The notes beneath the pieces were generated by a model. The model saw only the letters and a list, made by a program, of their open reading frames with translations. It was not told the DNA's origin and ran no database searches. A DNA stretch of 64,000 nucleotides from Hoeflea sp. YIM 152468 (GTDB lineage: Bacteria > Pseudomonadota > Alphaproteobacteria > Rhizobiales > Rhizobiaceae): contig NZ_JARGET010000038.1 in the NCBI RefSeq assembly GCF_029210485.1, forward strand, positions 372,001 through 436,000, written 5' to 3'. A program made the position numbers and the translations under genes. How positions within the stretch are numbered: position 1 is the first letter of the stretch; each line of letters begins with the position of its first letter. Of this stretch, positions 60,902 to 64,000 are shown piece after piece.

Positions 60902-62299
60902 TTAGTACCGGTAGTGTTCCGGTTTGAACGGACCCTCAACCGACACGCCGATATAGTCGGCCTGTTCGGTCTTGAGTTCGGTCAATTTGGCGCCGATCTT
61001 GTCGAGATGCAGTCGCGCGACCTTCTCATCAAGGTGCTTGGGCAGCACATAGACCTGGTTTTCATACTGGTCGCCCCTGGTCCAGAGTTCAATCTGTGCC
61101 AGCACCTGGTTGGTGAAGGACGCCGACATCACGAAGCTCGGATGACCGGTGGCGTTGCCGAGGTTGAGCAAGCGGCCCTGGCTCAACAGGATCATGCGAT
61201 TGCCCGAAGGCATTTCGATCATGTCCACCTGATCCTTGATGTTGGTCCATTTGTGGTTTTTCAGCGCCGCGACCTGAATTTCATTGTCGAAATGGCCGAT
61301 GTTGCCGACGATGGCCATGTCCTTCATCTCGCGCATATGCTCGAGCCGGATCACGTCCTTGTTGCCGGTGGTGGTGACGAAGATATCTGCGGACTTGACC
61401 ACATCTTCCAGAAGAACGACTTCAAAACCGTCCATCGCCGCCTGCAGAGCGCAGATCGGGTCAACTTCCGTCACTTTCACGCGGGCGCCTGCGCCGCGCA
61501 GGGATGCGGCCGACCCCTTGCCGACATCACCGTAGCCACAGACAACCGCAACCTTGCCCGCCATCATCGTGTCGGTGGCGCGACGGATGCCGTCAACAAG
61601 GCTTTCCTTGCAACCGTATTTGTTGTCGAATTTCGACTTGGTGACCGAATCATTGACGTTGAAGGCCGGGAAGGGCAGCAGACCCTTTTTGTGCAGATCA
61701 TAGAGCCGATGCACGCCGGTGGTGGTCTCCTCCGACACGCCCTTGATCGCGTCCCGTGTCCTGGTGAACCAGCCCGGGCTTTGCTTCATGCGCTTCTTGA
61801 TCTGGGCGAAAACGGCTTCTTCTTCTTCCGATGTCGGAACTTCAATCAGATTGGTCTCGCCAGCCTCGACCCGTGCGCCCAGCAGCACGTAGAGCGTGGC
61901 GTCGCCGCCATCATCGAGGATCATGTTGGCCCCTTCAGGGAACAGGAACGAGCGGTCGAGATAGTCCCAATGCTCGGTCAGAGTCTGGCCCTTGACCGCG
62001 AACACCGGAACACCGCTCTTGGCGATGGCTGCCGCTGCGTGGTCCTGGGTCGAAAAGATGTTGCAGGAAGCCCAGCGGACATCGGCGCCAAGCGCTGTGA
62101 GAGTCTCGATCAGCACTGCGGTCTGGATGGTCATGTGCAGGGAACCGACAATCCGGGCCCCCTTCAAAGGCTGCTCTGATCCGTATTCTTCGCGCAGGGC
62201 CATCAGGCCCGGCATCTCGGTTTCAGCTATATCAAGCTCTTTGCGGCCAAACTCAGCCAATTCAATGTTGGCAACGAAATAGTCTTGAGTAGCGGTCAT
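60902..62299 (-). CDS. ahcY: Adenosylhomocysteinase
   Basis: Hydrolyses S-adenosylhomocysteine to adenosine and homocysteine, relieving product inhibition of methyltransferases. The 465-residue NAD-dependent enzyme has [26 protein letters not shown], the [16 protein letters not shown] substrate/NAD region, Rossmann [10 protein letters not shown] and a C-terminal FKPEHYRY. The reading frame is open further upstream, but [18 protein letters not shown] at 62299 is the family start. A palindrome at 62388-62407 upstream is a likely repressor site. Confidence 0.98.
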   Translation of the reverse strand: MTATQDYFVANIELAEFGRKELDIAETEMPGLMALREEYGSEQPLKGARIVGSLHMTIQTAVLIETLTALGADVRWASCNIFSTQDHAAAAIAKSGVPVFAVKGQTLTEHWDYLDRSFLFPEGANMILDDGGDATLYVLLGARVEAGETNLIEVPTSEEEEAVFAQIKKRMKQSPGWFTRTRDAIKGVSEETTTGVHRLYDLHKKGLLPFPAFNVNDSVTKSKFDNKYGCKESLVDGIRRATDTMMAGKVAVVCGYGDVGKGSAASLRGAGARVKVTEVDPICALQAAMDGFEVVLLEDVVKSADIFVTTTGNKDVIRLEHMREMKDMAIVGNIGHFDNEIQVAALKNHKWTNIKDQVDMIEMPSGNRMILLSQGRLLNLGNATGHPSFVMSASFTNQVLAQIELWTRGDQYENQVYVLPKHLDEKVARLHLDKIGAKLTELKTEQADYIGVSVEGPFKPEHYRY

Positions 62300-62387
62300 T
62301 GATTTTCCAATGGTTTTGAGGCCCAGACGGGACAGGCTGGATTGCATGCGCGCTGCCATAGCAGGAAACACATATGCTGGCAACACG

Positions 62388-62407
62388 ACATAAAGATGTC
62401 TTTATGT
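62388..62407. promoter_or_regulatory. Candidate SahR-type operator upstream of ahcY
   Basis: ACATAAAGATGTCTTTATGT is a perfect 8-bp inverted repeat around ATGT. It sits 8 bases from the HPr stop codon and 88 bases upstream of ahcY. The core AAAGAtgTCTTT resembles sites of SahR, an ArsR-family repressor responding to S-adenosylhomocysteine; identification rests on pattern and location only. Confidence 0.5.
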
Positions 62408-62415
62408 GAAAATGA

Positions 62416-62703
62416 TCAGGCGTCCTCGCCAAAGCGATCGGCAATCAGCGCCTCAAGCGCCGCAAGCACCTCGCCGGCCTGACGCCCTTCCGCTTCAACG
62501 TCAATGGAGCAACCCGGGCTCGCGGCCAGCATCATCAAGCCCATGATCGACGTTCCACCGACGGTGGCGCCGTCGCGTGTCACCCGGACGACGGCATCAA
62601 AACCCTCGACCGTCTGGACAAAACGAGCCGACGCACGGGCATGCAGCCCGCGCTTGTTGATGATCTTGAGTGAGCGCGCCTGAGCGGAAGAACCGGGCGT
62701 CAT
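62416..62703 (-). CDS. ptsH: HPr family phosphocarrier protein
   Basis: A 95-residue phosphocarrier. The active His lies in NKRGLHARASARF (about residue 22), and the regulatory Ser region is GGTSIMGLMML with the Ser phosphorylated by HprK in this class. In Rhizobiales such HPr proteins belong to an incomplete PTS (with EI-Ntr and EIIA) used for regulation rather than sugar import. The ATG overlaps the EIIA stop by 4 bases. Confidence 0.95.
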   Translation of the reverse strand: MTPGSSAQARSLKIINKRGLHARASARFVQTVEGFDAVVRVTRDGATVGGTSIMGLMMLAASPGCSIDVEAEGRQAGEVLAALEALIADRFGEDA

Positions 62704-63101
62704 TTTCCGGTCAGCAAACGGCTTGCAACATTTATGTATTTGCGTCCCGCATCCTGCGCGTCGACAAGCGCCTTCTGCATGTCATTGCCACCGCGGACGC
62801 CGGCCAGCTTGATCAGCATCGGCAGATTGACCCCGGCAATGACCTCGATACGTCCGGAATCCATCACCGATATCGAAAGATTGGAGGGGGTGCCGCCAAA
62901 CATATCGGTGAGTATGATCACACCGTGACCATTTTCAACACGCGACACGGCCCCAACAATATCCAGCCGCCGCTGGTCCATATCGTCTTCGGCCCCAATG
63001 CAGACTGTTTCAATTGCGGTTTGCGGTCCGACGACATGCTCCAGTGCATGCCTGAACTCTTCAGCGAGCTTGCCATGGGTGACAAGCACCAATCCGATCA
63101 T
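62700..63101 (-). CDS. PTS system mannose-type EIIA component
   Basis: A 133-residue EIIA of the mannose family (ManX/PtsM/EIIA-Man). It starts MIGLVLVTHGKLAEEF with phosphoacceptor His9 and contains GVIILTDMFGGTPSNL. No membrane EIIC/EIID genes lie nearby, so it is a regulatory relay. The frame open for 17 more codons upstream is not used by the family; the ATG at 63101 is preferred. The stop overlaps the HPr ATG. Confidence 0.93.
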   Translation of the reverse strand: MIGLVLVTHGKLAEEFRHALEHVVGPQTAIETVCIGAEDDMDQRRLDIVGAVSRVENGHGVIILTDMFGGTPSNLSISVMDSGRIEVIAGVNLPMLIKLAGVRGGNDMQKALVDAQDAGRKYINVASRLLTGK

Positions 63102-63256
63102 TTTGCCTCCAGCAGCATGCGGCAAGCCTGGGTTTATCCCAAGCCACGCCAAATGCTTCGCAACCGCGAACTGTTTGAATTTTCATCTTGGACAGATGCG
63201 GTCGAAGTTCAAGCCAAAAATCGCCACACGTGTGGCAAAATCTGCCGAAACGGCTC

Positions 63257-63727
63257 TCAGCAACCGGAAAACAGCGGCCTGGACGTCGCAAGCAGCCTTG
63301 ACAGCGGACCGGCTGCGCCATCGTGCCACAGACGCAAAAGGGGTATCGTCGCTGCGCTGCACGAAAAGGTTTCATGCTCGGCAGGCAATCGGCTGAGAGG
63401 CGATGGCTCGGTCAGGGCCACCGCACAATGCATCACCGCCCGATCCACGTGGCGTGTTGTGATGATGCCGCTGCCGCGCACTTCGATCAGGCCGCGAATG
63501 GGTTTGGGACAGGACGCGACGATGCGACCGGCCTGAACCATGAGCATTGTCCGGTCATCGGCAATCAGCGCGGCGTTCCACCCCCATGCCGCTGCTTCGG
63601 CCAGGCAGGCGAATGCGGCGCTGCTTTTGCCCGAGCCGGAAGGGCCCAGAAACAGCAATCCGGTCTGACCGACGACGATTGCGGTTGCGTGAATGGTTTC
63701 CCTGGCGCCGGCCGAAGCTCCGGTCAT
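63257..63727 (-). CDS. hprK: HPr kinase/phosphorylase, short form
   Basis: A 156-residue protein holding only the catalytic domain: P-loop LFLGPSGSGKSSAAF (about residues 24-38), LIADDRTML and GLIEVRGSGIITTRH (the HPrK C-terminal signature). Firmicute HprK is about 310 residues because of an extra N-terminal domain; alphaproteobacterial HprK is normally this short, so this is not truncation. It overlaps chvG by 4 bases (ATGA). It phosphorylates the Ser of HPr. Confidence 0.93.
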   Translation of the reverse strand: MTGASAGARETIHATAIVVGQTGLLFLGPSGSGKSSAAFACLAEAAAWGWNAALIADDRTMLMVQAGRIVASCPKPIRGLIEVRGSGIITTRHVDRAVMHCAVALTEPSPLSRLPAEHETFSCSAATIPLLRLWHDGAAGPLSRLLATSRPLFSGC

Positions 63728-64000
63728 TGGATTTCGGCCGGTAGTTCGATAATGAACCTCGCGCCCGCCCATGTGCCGGCTTCGCTGTCGGGAATGTTTT
63801 CGACGGCCAGGCTGCCGCCATGTGCCTCAATGATCTGGCGGCTGATCGACAGCCCAAGACCCGAATTCTGACCGAAATCCTCGCCATCCGGCCGATCCGT
63901 GTAAAACCTCTCGAAGACACGATCAATTACCTCGGCCCGGATACCCGGACCGTTGTCCTCGACCACGACATGGACATTGCCACGACGGCGGCCTAGCCGG
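63724..64000 (-). CDS. chvG: Sensor histidine kinase ChvG, C-terminal fragment
   Basis: The gene enters from the right edge and only the last 92 or so residues are visible: the ATPase domain end with VVEDNGPGIRAEVIDRVFERF (G1/F box) and SGLGLSISRQIIEAHGG (G2), then a C-terminal strand. Location directly before hprK and EIIA identifies it as the ChvG/ExoS/BvrS kinase of the ChvG-ChvI system, which controls envelope and host-interaction genes in Rhizobiales. Its stop overlaps the hprK ATG. Confidence 0.88.
   Translation of the reverse strand, partial: RLGRRRGNVHVVVEDNGPGIRAEVIDRVFERFYTDRPDGEDFGQNSGLGLSISRQIIEAHGGSLAVENIPDSEAGTWAGARFIIELPAEIQ

Overview
The window looks like a chromosomal segment of an alphaproteobacterium in the Rhizobiales, possibly a marine Hoeflea-like or Phyllobacteriaceae/Rhizobiaceae member; the genus is a guess. 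The evidence is the gene set and order: chvG-hprK-EIIA-HPr, an ahcY next to a DivL-type pseudokinase, trpFBA-accD-folC, actSR (regBA), pmtA, MmcB, an AccD without its zinc ribbon, and a TsaE-AmgK fusion. GC content is high except in a few inserts. I see no rRNA, tRNA, insertion sequence, phage or CRISPR array.

Left part (1-10775, nearly all minus strand): the 5' end of an NDUFA9-like epimerase, then DUF1330, pyrF, an FMN reductase, pmtA, dnaJ, an AT-richer orphan gene, dnaK with a candidate RpoH promoter, a class A penicillin-binding protein and an M20 dipeptidase. A 625-base gap before polA holds a candidate minus-strand small RNA with C-rich hairpin loops and a U-tract terminator.

11401-24150 (plus strand): polA is translationally coupled to a SatD-like protein that resembles a class III nucleotidyl cyclase fold, followed by a DUF3307 polytopic membrane protein. 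Between these two genes are three 18-bp inverted-repeat units spaced 29-30 bp. This is the best candidate for an undescribed system. Next come a YnjBCD-type ABC importer, the helicase HrpB and the ActS/ActR redox two-component system.

24173-31502 (mostly minus): MmcB, a lipoprotein L,D-transpeptidase (plus strand), malate synthase G, a hydantoinase/oxoprolinase gene broken at a ten-base homopolymer, and a cytochrome P450. gyrB follows on the plus strand.

34395-41276: a taurine dissimilation cluster, tpa-tauR-xsc. CTGG-type direct repeats lie upstream of both tpa and xsc and fit TauR operators. An intracellular PHA depolymerase follows.

41439-48585 (plus): DUF2852, a YgjP-like metallopeptidase, then trpF-trpB-flavoprotein-trpA-accD-folC. 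This run has several non-ATG starts, and a flavodoxin-like gene separates trpB from trpA.

48683-64000 (minus): read in transcription order, chvG (cut by the window edge), hprK, EIIA, HPr, ahcY behind a SahR-like palindrome, then divL, tsaE-amgK fusion, murU-like, addB, addA and trxA. This joins nitrogen-type PTS signalling, SAH recycling, cell-cycle control, peptidoglycan recycling and double-strand-break repair.
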